A stretch of 64,000 bases of DNA, taken from an uncultured bacterium. GTDB lineage: Bacteria > Spirochaetota > UBA4802 > UB4802. Position 1 is the stretch's first letter; each line of letters opens with the position of its first letter. Below the pieces are notes generated by a model. The model did no database searches, had not been told where the DNA came from, and worked only from the letters and a program-made list of their open reading frames with translations. The stretch spans positions 59,984 to 123,983 of the forward strand of contig CALEUQ010000002.1 of NCBI GenBank assembly GCA_937920495.1. Direction: 5' to 3'. The translations under genes and the position numbers were made by a program. Shown one piece after another: positions 9,011-17,256 of this stretch.

Positions 9011-9091
9011 ATGAAAATATCTTTCTATAACATCATCAGCAAAAGCTATTATTTTTGGTTTTATTATTTTTATAGCATGGCTCGTCTGTAG
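9011..9091 (+). CDS. Aromatic-rich leader peptide of the DAHP synthase gene
   Basis: A 26-codon ORF, ATG 9011 to TAG 9089-9091, too short for normal gene callers. Its peptide starts MKISFYNIISKS and continues with nine aromatic residues in a row, YYFWFYYFY, at residues 13-21, then SMARL. In all it has six Tyr, four Phe and one Trp, eleven of 26. Runs of the regulated amino acid are the mark of attenuator leader peptides (trpL, pheL), where ribosome stalling on scarce charged tRNA decides the fold of the transcript. It lies directly ahead of the gene for the first enzyme of aromatic synthesis and overlaps one arm of a perfect 15-bp inverted repeat. The ribosome site is weak (TAAAG about 14 bp upstream). 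Confidence 0.85.
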   Translation: MKISFYNIISKSYYFWFYYFYSMARL

Positions 9092-9217
9092 CTTTTGCTG
9101 ATGCTGTTATGTATGCAAGGGCCGCAGGCGGGTAGCCGGCGGCCTTTGTGATTTATGGAATAATATATAAGGCCGCCACCCTCCGGGCTCTTAAAAGACT
9201 TTACAACTTTTCGGAGG
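9034..9217 (+). promoter_or_regulatory. Attenuator: alternative hairpins between leader peptide and aroF
   Basis: Segment 1, CATCAGCAAAAGCTA (9034-9048, inside the leader ORF), pairs perfectly with segment 2, TAGCTTTTGCTGATG (9089-9103). Segment 2 can instead pair through GCTTTTGC (9091-9098) with GCAAGGGC (9115-9122). That second pairing uses the 5' arm of a G+C-rich hairpin AGGGCCGC (9118-9125) / GCGGCCTT (9139-9146). The 3' arm can also pair with AAGGCCGCC (9169-9177). Lastly CCTCCG (9180-9185) is complementary to the ribosome site CGGAGG (9212-9217). A ribosome stalled on the aromatic codons would cover segment 1, free segment 2 and break the G+C-rich hairpin. The T run after 9144 is short, so termination or translational masking are both possible. 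Confidence 0.75.
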
Positions 9218-9222
9218 AAAAT

Positions 9223-10107
9223 ATGGCCACATGTAATGCAGATCCTGCTTCTTTATCTTGCAGTGTTACCAATGTTATTGCACCATCATTACCACTTTAC
9301 AGCAAAACATACCGTGAAACAACGGTGATCCACCTGCCCTATAATATCTCAATATCGCACAATACCTTATCAATCATTGCAGGTCCATGCTCAATTGAAT
9401 CTGAAGAACAGATTATGGCAACTGCTGAATTTGTAAAACAAGCAGGAGCTTCAATACTACGGGGTGGTGCGTTCAAACCAAGAACATCTCCATATGCATT
9501 CCAGGGAATGGGTATTCAAGGGTTGCAGTTATTACGCAAAGCGGGAGATTATTACAAAATGCCTATCATTACAGAAGTTCTGGATACTGAAGATATCCCC
9601 CTTGTAGGCGAATATGCTGATATCCTACAGGTTGGTGCCCGTAATTGTCAAAATTTTTCACTGTTACGGAAATTGGGTAAGATTAAAAAACCAGTTCTCT
9701 TAAAACGCGGGATGATGGTTACCATAAAAGAATTTTTAATGGCTGCAGAATATATACTGGCTGAGGGGAATGAGAATGTCATACTATGCGAACGAGGTAT
9801 ACGCACATTTGAAACAGAAACACGCAATACACTTGATATCTCTGCAGTACCCGTTTTAAAGCAAAAAACACATCTGCCGGTTATTGTGGACCCCTCACAT
9901 GCAGCAGGTAACTGGAAACTTATTCACCCATTGGCACTGGCGGCACTTGCAGCAGGAGCTGACGGACTTATGATTGAATGCCATATAAAGCCTGAATCAG
10001 CACTATGCGATGGAGAACAATCACTGCGCCCGGATAAATTTGCCCTTTTGATGGAAGATGTAAAAAAGATTAGTACTATGCTCAATAAAAAATTAGATTG
10101 TATCTAA
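9223..10107 (+). CDS. aroF: 3-deoxy-7-phosphoheptulonate (DAHP) synthase, type I-beta
   Basis: 294 residues from ATG 9223. It condenses phosphoenolpyruvate with erythrose 4-phosphate, the entry step of the shikimate pathway. Family motifs: [62 protein letters not shown] and the metal-binding MIECH. The class is the KDO8P-synthase-like form seen in Bacillus and many anaerobes; there is a short N-terminal extension of about 48 residues before the barrel but no clear ACT or chorismate mutase domain. I chose ATG 9223 because GGAGG lies at 9213-9217; an in-frame GTG at 9148 would put the start inside the attenuator hairpin. Its stop overlaps the convergent kinase gene by 4 bp. Confidence 0.95.
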   Translation: MATCNADPASLSCSVTNVIAPSLPLYSKTYRETTVIHLPYNISISHNTLSIIAGPCSIESEEQIMATAEFVKQAGASILRGGAFKPRTSPYAFQGMGIQGLQLLRKAGDYYKMPIITEVLDTEDIPLVGEYADILQVGARNCQNFSLLRKLGKIKKPVLLKRGMMVTIKEFLMAAEYILAEGNENVILCERGIRTFETETRNTLDISAVPVLKQKTHLPVIVDPSHAAGNWKLIHPLALAALAAGADGLMIECHIKPESALCDGEQSLRPDKFALLMEDVKKISTMLNKKLDCI

Positions 10108-11024
10108 ACTACAATAAACTGTACAGGTATACCAGTTGAAACCTTCAATAAACCATCGCAGTGATATAGATCACCATCCATGGTATACATAAAAGGATGT
10201 TGCGACTGCAATACAATTTCTTTTACAGTCTTTTCATAATATAGTGTATTGTTGATGGGTATTCCCTTTTTTAATTTGATTATTTGTTTGGCAAGATCTT
10301 TTGGCTTCATTGCACATACAATAACGTGGAATTGTCCATCTTTTTCATTAGCCCGGAATAATGGATAAAATCCCATACCAATTGTTTCAACCGTGCCAGC
10401 AAGAATACCCAGCACATCCTTGAATGGCAGAGTTTCAGAATCACATGTAATATTTCCTGTAAACCCTTTGAATAATTTGGAATCAGAATGCGAGAATGCT
10501 TCGACTATTATATTTAATATTAAACCTACAAGTTTTCTATAACTTTTACCTGTAGAATAGTAGACATCTAAAAAATCGGCAGTCAAACCATTACCAAATA
10601 AAAAACAATACCTGCCGTCAATTAATAGAGTATGGCGTGTAACAATCTTAACATCGTGCCCACGTTTAATCTGAGTGATAAAGCGATGTAAAACATCATT
10701 TGCATCACCTTTTATTTCAAGGCTTGTTGCCACATTATTCATTGTACCAGTTTTTAATATTAATACAGGAGGTATTTTGTCATTATAAACTTTACTGAAT
10801 TGAGTTACTATATGGTGCAAAGTGCCGTCACCACCCGAAGGTGCAATATACTCAACCCCAAGTTTTTTAAATTCTTTTGCAACATCAACAATTTCATCAA
10901 TCGTTTTTGTATATTTTACAATAACATTATCCTTAGCAATACTTTCAAAAGTTTTTTCTGGATTTATTTTTCCTAATTTAAATTTTCTTGAATTAAGATT
11001 GACAATAACACCTATTTTTTTCAT
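10104..11024 (-). CDS. Diacylglycerol/lipid kinase-type protein
   Basis: 306 residues from the ATG at 11024 ([14 protein letters not shown]), which has an AAAGG-type ribosome site; an upstream in-frame ATG at 11132 would add a non-conserved 36 residues. The nucleotide-binding signature [12 protein letters not shown] at about 63-74 and the [11 protein letters not shown] block match the DAGK catalytic fold (DagK/YegS/BmrU group). Family members phosphorylate diacylglycerol, sphingoid bases or related lipids at the inner membrane. The C-terminal domain ends in [12 protein letters not shown], typical for the family. Actual lipid substrate unknown. Convergent with aroF, stops overlapping. Confidence 0.85.
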   Translation of the reverse strand: MKKIGVIVNLNSRKFKLGKINPEKTFESIAKDNVIVKYTKTIDEIVDVAKEFKKLGVEYIAPSGGDGTLHHIVTQFSKVYNDKIPPVLILKTGTMNNVATSLEIKGDANDVLHRFITQIKRGHDVKIVTRHTLLIDGRYCFLFGNGLTADFLDVYYSTGKSYRKLVGLILNIIVEAFSHSDSKLFKGFTGNITCDSETLPFKDVLGILAGTVETIGMGFYPLFRANEKDGQFHVIVCAMKPKDLAKQIIKLKKGIPINNTLYYEKTVKEIVLQSQHPFMYTMDGDLYHCDGLLKVSTGIPVQFIVV

Positions 11025-11197
11025 ACACTGACCTTTTTTGTTGTAATTTATGCAAACAAGCAAGAATGTTGATATAATCATTACATTTATGTCAAATCGT
11101 TTTTCGTAATAAAAAAATATATTGACCTTCAACTAAATATCTTTTTATAGAATGAAAAGTACTTAATATTATAGCTGATACCAAAGGACATTCATAT

Positions 11198-11755
11198 ATG
11201 GCAATTATCTGTATTCGTGGCGGCTCTATATCAGCAGGAAATAAGGTTAGTACATCATATGTTGATATGCTTGGCCATAATAAACTATTGCAACATCATA
11301 CAATTATTAACATTTCAAAATTGGGCGATAGTTCCTTTGAAGGGGTATGGCAGTTTGACAACATACTATTGCATAAACCAGATATTCTGATTCTGCATTT
11401 TGGAATGGATGACATATACAGGCCTGTATATCGTTCAGAATTTAAGGAAAACCTTGTACGCATGGTACAGAAAGCACGTAATGCTTCAATTCGTGATATC
11501 ATATTGCCAACACTGCACCTTGTAAGAAATGAATACGATATGGATGCTGTGTATGTGTTTACTAGAACTATACGTGAAGTAGCATTAGACATGAATTGCT
11601 TGCTGGCAACTGTGCATATTGAATGGATCAACTATCTTTTTGAAACAGGTAAAAGACTGGATACATTATTAACCACTGACGACAGATATCCCAATGAACA
11701 GGGACATGCATTAATAGCTGAAGCTATAAAGAAAAAATTAGTACAACTGTTATAA
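11198..11755 (+). CDS. SGNH/GDSL-like hydrolase, divergent
   Basis: 185 residues, cytoplasmic by sequence (no signal peptide). The order of blocks fits SGNH hydrolases: an N-terminal GGSISAG in place of GDS, a Gly block at KLGDSSFEG, HFGMDDI where GxND is usual, and a C-terminal YPNEQGHALIAEAI where the catalytic DxxHPN stands in canonical members. The catalytic Ser is plausible, but the terminal Asp/His pair is altered (DDRYPNEQGH), so esterase activity is uncertain. An exact GCGATAGT octamer lies at 11325 and encodes GDS of the Gly block. Confidence 0.65.
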   Translation: MAIICIRGGSISAGNKVSTSYVDMLGHNKLLQHHTIINISKLGDSSFEGVWQFDNILLHKPDILILHFGMDDIYRPVYRSEFKENLVRMVQKARNASIRDIILPTLHLVRNEYDMDAVYVFTRTIREVALDMNCLLATVHIEWINYLFETGKRLDTLLTTDDRYPNEQGHALIAEAIKKKLVQLL

Positions 11756-11763
11756 TCGTATAA

Positions 11764-11793
11764 GAGCACATGGCACAATGTAGCCATGTGCTC
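11764..11793. terminator. Bidirectional hairpin between convergent genes
   Basis: GAGCACATGGC / GCCATGTGCTC gives a perfect 11-bp stem around an 8-base loop. It lies between the stops of the SGNH and nitronate monooxygenase genes and can serve both strands, though the T runs are modest. Confidence 0.75.
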
Positions 11794-11802
11794 CTGTAGC
11801 TT

Positions 11803-12792
11803 TTATTGAATCTTACCTGCTACTTTTTTAATCTGCTCTTCAGCTTCTTTATTCATCTTTTCAAGAAGTTCAGCACAGGTGGGTATATCATCAATAAGGC
11901 CAATAGATTGACCAACCATTAGTGGTGCTGCATTCACATCACCCTGCTCCCAGGCTTTGCTCATACGTTCCCCGGAAATTAAAGGGAACAGTTCCTCAAA
12001 ACCCCCTCCTCGCTGCTCAATTTCAAGTATTTTATTCACAACTTCATTCTTTAAAGCTCTGCCCTGAAGGTGTAAGCTTTTCATAATAAGTGTAGTTTCA
12101 TATTCCTGGCGTTTAACAAGCTCCTGCTTTATATTGTCATGTACTTCACATTCCTTTGTAGCTATAAAACGGCTTGCCATCATTACACCTTCAGCACCCA
12201 GCATCAATGCTGCTGCCATGGTTTTGCCGTTTGCAATACCACCAACTGTTATAACCGGAATTTTAACTGTTTGTGCAATTTTTGTTGTCAGTACCATTGT
12301 AGTGACATCATCATTAAGCGGATGTCCTCCTTCTTCAATCCCTGCTGCATAAATACCATCATATCCCACATGTTCGGCATGTACTGCATGACGTACTGCT
12401 CCAACTTTATGAAACATTTTGACACCAGCTTTTTTAAGCATATCAATATATTCCATACCACAGGCTTTGTCTATAGGGGAGCCTGATACTTCAATACCAG
12501 CAACCTTTTCTTCAGCACACACTTTAAGATACATCTTGTGATGCTCTCCAGTGATACGAACTGAAGGCAATATTGTGACATTTACAAAAAAAGGCTTGTC
12601 AGTCAGTTTCCGCGTTTCACGGATAGCATTTCTAAATTCTTCTTCGGTATTGTAATTACCAGCAGTCAGGTTACCTATCCCACCGGCATTTGAAATTGCT
12701 GCACACAACTTTGGTTTGCACAGCCACATCATTGCACCGCAAATAATAGGATATTTCACCCCAAACATCTCAGTAATCTTTGTTTTGATCAT
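11803..12792 (-). CDS. Nitronate monooxygenase / FabK-like flavoprotein
   Basis: 329 residues, an FMN-binding TIM barrel of the 2-nitropropane dioxygenase group. Evidence: opening KYPIICGAMMWLCKPKLCAAIS, AGGIGNLTAG, the GIEEGGHPLND loop (His near flavin), VITVGGIANGKTMAAALMLGAEGVMMASRF phosphate-binding region. Members oxidise nitronates, or reduce enoyl-ACP in the FabK branch; sequence alone does not separate these here. It lies 64 bp downstream of a reductase/CrtI-like pair on the same strand and may belong to that transcript. Confidence 0.85.
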   Translation of the reverse strand: MIKTKITEMFGVKYPIICGAMMWLCKPKLCAAISNAGGIGNLTAGNYNTEEEFRNAIRETRKLTDKPFFVNVTILPSVRITGEHHKMYLKVCAEEKVAGIEVSGSPIDKACGMEYIDMLKKAGVKMFHKVGAVRHAVHAEHVGYDGIYAAGIEEGGHPLNDDVTTMVLTTKIAQTVKIPVITVGGIANGKTMAAALMLGAEGVMMASRFIATKECEVHDNIKQELVKRQEYETTLIMKSLHLQGRALKNEVVNKILEIEQRGGGFEELFPLISGERMSKAWEQGDVNAAPLMVGQSIGLIDDIPTCAELLEKMNKEAEEQIKKVAGKIQ

Positions 12793-12856
12793 ACAAAACT
12801 CTCCTTACAATAAATTTTTATGATGATGTCATTGAATAGATTCAACATTTCTTTGT

Positions 12857-14005
12857 TTAGATTATTATTTCACAATCACTTATTGGAAATGCTGCGCAGG
12901 AGTGTATATACCCAAAACGCCTGTCTGCCTGTCTAAGCTTTACTCCTTCAGGTTGATACACTTTACCACTAACTAATTTAACCCTGCACATACTGCATTC
13001 ACCGCTTCTGCACAGCGATGGCACAACAATATGATTTTTCTCAAGCGACTGCAGTAATGGCTGGCCTGCAGTAACAGTAAAATCCTTTTTGCCACGCACT
13101 TTGATTACAAAACGTGTGTTTTGGCTTATCTCTTTTGGCCATCCAGGTTGAGAAAAGACATCAGCAGGTACACCGTAGCTTTCCATTCGTATCTGGCGTG
13201 GTTTTAATTTCAGCGGCTGCAATTCCTTTAGCAAGTGTTCATACATCGCCTGTGGCCCGCAGATAAAGAATGTTTTATCGGAACTATCGCCTACTATTTC
13301 TTTTATAATGTCTTTTGTGATAAAACCTTTGTACGTGCCAGCTCCCTCTTCAAGCACAGGAATATAGCGGAAAAACGTATATTTTGATGCCACCTTAGAG
13401 AAGTAATCATTAAATATCAACTCACTATCGTTTTTGCTCCCATAAATGAGCCATATTTCCTTTTCGGTTCCAGTATTAACAGCATGCTGTATCATAGACT
13501 TAAATGGCGTCACACCGCTACCACCAGCAATATATACAACTTTATTGCTATGAATAATTGGATTATGATAAAAATTACCTGCAGGGGCTGATACCTGTAA
13601 ACTATCGCCAATCTTAATGCTATCAAGCAGATAGTTAGATATCATACCACCTTCAACTCGACGCACTGTTATATCATAATATGCTATCTCATCCGGCGAA
13701 GATGATATGCTGTACGGACGTGATGTGCGTATACCATCTACCTCAACTATCACGGAAATATATTGACCAGCCTGAAATGGCGGCATATATTTTTGTTTTG
13801 ATGCAAGTCGCAATGTTTTTGTTGAGTTTGTTTCATTGATTATATCAGTTACCTTTACATCAATTGCATGCGGATGGAATCGTTCCACATATTTTTTAGC
13901 AAGGCCCCGTTCCAATCTGTAATCGTATCCATAGCGCTTGAGCACCTCTATATCGGTTGTAACTTTTTCATATCCTTCAAGCTGTCGTAATATCTGACTG
14001 TCCAT
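12857..14005 (-). CDS. Flavin reductase with C-terminal 2Fe-2S ferredoxin domain
   Basis: 382 residues. About 60 N-terminal residues of unknown role, then an FAD-binding ferredoxin-reductase domain (RPYSISSSP flavin motif at about 98), an NAD(P)-binding domain (VYIAGGSGVTPFKSMI at about 166; FICGPQAMYEHL at about 254), and a plant-type ferredoxin domain at about 300-382 with CRSGECSMCRVKL and a distant C (YIHSCAAFP) to bind 2Fe-2S. It moves electrons from NAD(P)H to an oxygenase, desaturase or similar partner. The gene starts 10 bp after the CrtI-like gene, so the two are likely redox partners. Two exact GCGATAGT octamers lie inside (13283, 13601). Confidence 0.88.
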   Translation of the reverse strand: MDSQILRQLEGYEKVTTDIEVLKRYGYDYRLERGLAKKYVERFHPHAIDVKVTDIINETNSTKTLRLASKQKYMPPFQAGQYISVIVEVDGIRTSRPYSISSSPDEIAYYDITVRRVEGGMISNYLLDSIKIGDSLQVSAPAGNFYHNPIIHSNKVVYIAGGSGVTPFKSMIQHAVNTGTEKEIWLIYGSKNDSELIFNDYFSKVASKYTFFRYIPVLEEGAGTYKGFITKDIIKEIVGDSSDKTFFICGPQAMYEHLLKELQPLKLKPRQIRMESYGVPADVFSQPGWPKEISQNTRFVIKVRGKKDFTVTAGQPLLQSLEKNHIVVPSLCRSGECSMCRVKLVSGKVYQPEGVKLRQADRRFGYIHSCAAFPISDCEIII

Positions 14006-14015
14006 ATACTTCCTC

Positions 14016-15503
14016 CTATTTTTTTCGCATTTCTTTCAGGATTGCCCGTGCTGCAGAATGCCCGGACGTGAGTGTTGGCTGATAACCTGCTGCACCATAC
14101 CAGCTACCTGCACAATACAGGCCATCAATTGGTGGTTTAGGTGAGATAAACATTGTTGAGTCTTTTACATATTGGTCAAAACCGTACGCACCACCACCCG
14201 GATGGCCTAAATAGCGCATATGAGTGATGGGAGTGGCAATCTCCATCTCTTCGATGTGGCTTATAATGCCTGGAAATACTTTTTCGGCATTTTTCAGCAT
14301 TGCCTCAGCACAGCGGTATTTTTCATCGTTGTATTGATGTGGAGGAACTTTAAGCCATGGTTCAGCATACTTCATGGTAACCAGCACTACCTGCGATGTC
14401 CCTTTAGGGACCATTTCATTGTCAAAAACATTGTAGCAAGTTAATATAAATGAGCTGTTTTCAGTATCAAGTGTTTTTGATAGTTGATAATCAAATTCCA
14501 TATCAGTGCTATTGGAGATAAAATTTGTTTCTTCATTAATTCCAACTTCATGATAGTCGCAATCCAAACCGCAATAAATAGTAAAAAAAGATGTGCCCAC
14601 ACTGCTTCCCTTATATTGCTCCAGAGCTTTTTGATTTACCGTATCATCCATCATATCAACAAATGTGCTTATAGCTGAGGCATTAGACAGTACATACTTT
14701 GATTCAAATTCCTGCCCTGATGTTGTACGCACACCATACGCCGTATTATTTTTTATTAGTATTTTTGAAACTTCAGTGTTAAACAACACTTCCCCGCCAT
14801 TTTCATATATTACTTCTAGCATTGCATTTGACAGCATCTGCGAGCCACCTTTTATATGATATGGCTTGAACTCTACATATGAAAAGAGCAATGCGGCCAT
14901 GTCGCTAAAACACAGCTTTGAAGGCGGCAATCCCATATATGTCCAGTATGGGCTTATAACTGCTTTAAGCAATGGATCGTTAAAATATTCATCAAGAACA
15001 GATTGTGTGTCTTTTAATGCATATTTATAATATAATGGATATTTTTTTGGATTAATATCTGGATCATTTAAATAAAATGCTCCTATAACTTCAGTAAAAA
15101 ATTGCCATACAAAATCAAAAAACTTCTGTATTGCATCTCTTTGGTTTGGGAACTGTTGCTGCAATACCTTAATTAGTTCTTCTTTATTGGTTGGTAGAGT
15201 GATATCGATAATCCCAGGCATCACAACTCTGTAAAGTTTTTCCATTTCAACAAAATCAAGTTTATTAAGAACTCCAATACTATCAAGAACACTTCGCAGA
15301 GGGCCAGGACGTTCAGGAGTACCCATACCGCTTAACTGATGGAGTGACACTTCAAATTCAAATCTGCCTCTGCAAAAGCTTGTTGCGCACCCACCAGGAA
15401 TATTATGTTTTTCAATTAAAAGTATTTTAGCTCCTTTACGGGCAAGTGTAGCAGCAGCAGCTAAACCTGCATTTCCTGCACCAATAATGATTACATCATA
15501 CAT
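14016..15503 (-). CDS. CrtI/retinol-saturase-like FAD-dependent oxidoreductase
   Basis: 495 residues. The N-terminal dinucleotide fold YDVIIIGAGNAGLAAAATLARKGAKILLIEKHNIPGGCATSF and the C-terminal FAD site GGGAYGFDQY ... GLYCAGSWYGAAGYQPTLTSGHSAARAI are those of the phytoene desaturase / all-trans-retinol saturase family. These enzymes desaturate, saturate or isomerise polyenes; no other carotenoid gene is visible, so the substrate is open. GGAGGT stands 8 bp before ATG 15503. It heads an operon with the ferredoxin reductase, and a perfect palindrome lies over its promoter. Confidence 0.85.
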   Translation of the reverse strand: MYDVIIIGAGNAGLAAAATLARKGAKILLIEKHNIPGGCATSFCRGRFEFEVSLHQLSGMGTPERPGPLRSVLDSIGVLNKLDFVEMEKLYRVVMPGIIDITLPTNKEELIKVLQQQFPNQRDAIQKFFDFVWQFFTEVIGAFYLNDPDINPKKYPLYYKYALKDTQSVLDEYFNDPLLKAVISPYWTYMGLPPSKLCFSDMAALLFSYVEFKPYHIKGGSQMLSNAMLEVIYENGGEVLFNTEVSKILIKNNTAYGVRTTSGQEFESKYVLSNASAISTFVDMMDDTVNQKALEQYKGSSVGTSFFTIYCGLDCDYHEVGINEETNFISNSTDMEFDYQLSKTLDTENSSFILTCYNVFDNEMVPKGTSQVVLVTMKYAEPWLKVPPHQYNDEKYRCAEAMLKNAEKVFPGIISHIEEMEIATPITHMRYLGHPGGGAYGFDQYVKDSTMFISPKPPIDGLYCAGSWYGAAGYQPTLTSGHSAARAILKEMRKK

Positions 15504-15515
15504 ATAAGAACCTCC

Positions 15516-15540
15516 TTTAACATAACATTGTTATGTTAAA
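15516..15540 (-). promoter_or_regulatory. Palindromic operator of the CrtI-like operon
   Basis: TTTAACATAACA (15516-15527), one centre base, TGTTATGTTAAA (15529-15540): perfect 12-bp arms. On the minus strand it overlaps the -10 region of a TTGACT-N16-TAACAT promoter and ends next to the ribosome site. Position and symmetry fit a dimeric repressor, for example of the TetR class, but no candidate regulator is adjacent. Confidence 0.75.
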
Positions 15541-15576
15541 ATATACAATATTTTAGTCAACTACTTTTAAGCAAAA

Positions 15577-15612
15577 AAATAAAGGAGGGCTATACTTATC
15601 CCTCCTTTATTT
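15577..15612 (-). terminator. Intrinsic terminator of citrate synthase
   Basis: Perfect 13-bp stem AAATAAAGGAGGG / CCCTCCTTTATTT with a 10-base loop. On the minus strand, after the citrate synthase stop at 15635, it is followed by seven T in a row. Confidence 0.88.
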
Positions 15613-15634
15613 ATCTTAAATTTTCATATTATAT

Positions 15635-16978
15635 TTATCGTTCATCAAGCGGTATATACTCCCTATATCCATCCAGCGATGATGCATACGCAGGTCGTAT
15701 GATCTTATTATGGATTATCTGTTCAATTCTATGAGCTGACCAACCACTAAACCGTGCCATAGCAAAAATCGGTGTAAACAGTTCCATAGGGATCCCCATC
15801 ATTTTATAGATCAATCCCGAATAAAAATCAACATTTGGCGAAACTACTGTTCCTTTATACTCCTGTACTAATCTGGTACCTATATCTGCCACTTTTGCAA
15901 ATAAATTAAATTCATCAAGATTCTTCTTTATTTTTGCAAATTCTTCAGCTTTTTGCCTGAAAATAATTGCCCGCGGATCAGATTTTGTATACACTGCATG
16001 GCCAATACCATAAATTTTGCCTGATCTATCATGAGCCTTCTTTTCTAATATTAGCTTAAGATAATGTTCCACTTCTTCGTCATCATCCCAATCCTTAACA
16101 TTCTGCTTAATATCCTTCATCATCTTCATAACAGCTTCATTTGCCCCACCATGCAAATGACCACTTAACGAAGCAATTCCAGCGCATAATGCCATGTAGG
16201 TATTGGCACCACTTGAAGTAACAGTTCGTACTGCAAATGTGGAGTTATTGCCACCACCATGCTCGGCATGCAACATAAGAGCCAAATCAAAAAGTTTAGC
16301 TTCATATTCAGTAGGTCTTTCGCCACGCAACATATATAAAAAGTTTTCAGCTGTACTCCAATCTGGATTGGGTTTGGTAATATATAAATCCCCCCCTTTC
16401 CTGAATTTCATCACATTGTAATTATATGCGATAATTACTGGAGCTTTCGCTATCAGATTTATACATTGTCTGCTTACATCTTTAATATCAGTAGAATCTG
16501 GATTAGGATCGCATCTGCTTAAGTGCGATACCACAGAATGCAATGCATACATCTGATTATAATTCACATCTTCCTGCATAATAATGCTGCGCTCTAACTT
16601 TGTCAACGGACGTCTATCTGCGATAACTTCTTCAAAACGCTCTAAATCTTTTTTATTGGGCAATTCACCAGTAAGCAGTAGATACGTTACTTCATCAAAT
16701 CCATATCTTCCTTCCTGCTGAATGCGCTGTGCCAACTCACACGCATCAAAACCACAATAGTATAATTTACCCTCAACAGGCTTAACGGTATATGTACCAT
16801 CACCTTTTGGAATTTTTTCATATCCAATGACTATACCTTTTGAAGTAATACCAGCAACAACACCAGAACCATCAGGATTTCTGAGTCCTAATTTAATATC
16901 TTTTTTCTTAATCAACTCTGGAGAAATCGCATCATGCTCCAGCATAAGCTTTTCAATCTTTTTTAAGATGTTTTCCAT
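15635..16978 (-). CDS. gltA: Citrate synthase (citrate/2-methylcitrate family)
   Basis: 447 residues from ATG 16978; GGAGGT lies 5 bp before it, so I prefer it to the in-frame start at 17038. It condenses oxaloacetate with acetyl-CoA. Active-site regions are intact: LMLHAEHGGGNNSTFAVR, LSGHLHGGANEAVMKMM with the oxaloacetate-binding His, YGIGHAVYTKSDPRA, and PNVDFYSGLIYKMMGIP with the catalytic Asp. The N-terminal extension of about 60 residues before the ITSKGIVIGYEKIP-like segment is typical for the longer bacterial form in spirochaetes and clostridia. Single gene with its own promoter and terminator. Confidence 0.95.
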   Translation of the reverse strand: MENILKKIEKLMLEHDAISPELIKKKDIKLGLRNPDGSGVVAGITSKGIVIGYEKIPKGDGTYTVKPVEGKLYYCGFDACELAQRIQQEGRYGFDEVTYLLLTGELPNKKDLERFEEVIADRRPLTKLERSIIMQEDVNYNQMYALHSVVSHLSRCDPNPDSTDIKDVSRQCINLIAKAPVIIAYNYNVMKFRKGGDLYITKPNPDWSTAENFLYMLRGERPTEYEAKLFDLALMLHAEHGGGNNSTFAVRTVTSSGANTYMALCAGIASLSGHLHGGANEAVMKMMKDIKQNVKDWDDDEEVEHYLKLILEKKAHDRSGKIYGIGHAVYTKSDPRAIIFRQKAEEFAKIKKNLDEFNLFAKVADIGTRLVQEYKGTVVSPNVDFYSGLIYKMMGIPMELFTPIFAMARFSGWSAHRIEQIIHNKIIRPAYASSLDGYREYIPLDER

Positions 16979-17066
16979 CCATACCTCCGTTTTATTCATT
17001 AGTATAATTTCTGCTGTTTTTGCCAGTATCATAGTCATTTCTCCATCATTTACTTAATTTATGACT

Positions 17067-17094
17067 ATAATACTCAGTATACTGAATTGTACAA
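17067..17094 (-). promoter_or_regulatory. Probable citrate synthase promoter with palindromic spacer
   Basis: On the minus strand TTGTAC (17094-17089), a 16-bp spacer and TATTAT (17072-17067). The spacer holds a perfect 12-bp palindrome TCAGTATACTGA (17074-17085), a possible operator. Confidence 0.5.
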
Positions 17095-17256
17095 GAACAT
17101 CTAATTTTAATATTACTTTATTCTACAAATTTAACATTTTTGCAATGAAAGAGCAGGAATTTTGAGGGATTTTCAAAGGAGCATTGCAATAGTAAACAAA
17201 GAAATATACTACATATAACATGAACTTTTTAGCAATATTTTTTGTCAAGCCTAAAA

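Noticed and set aside
9148..9222. GTG 9148 as the start of DAHP synthase
   Set aside because: It lies in the G+C-rich attenuator hairpins, and the added residues are unlike the family; ATG 9223 has a strong ribosome site.
8940..9222. T-box or riboswitch ahead of DAHP synthase
   Set aside because: No T-box sequence, specifier loop or known aptamer motif is visible, whereas the leader peptide explains the structure.
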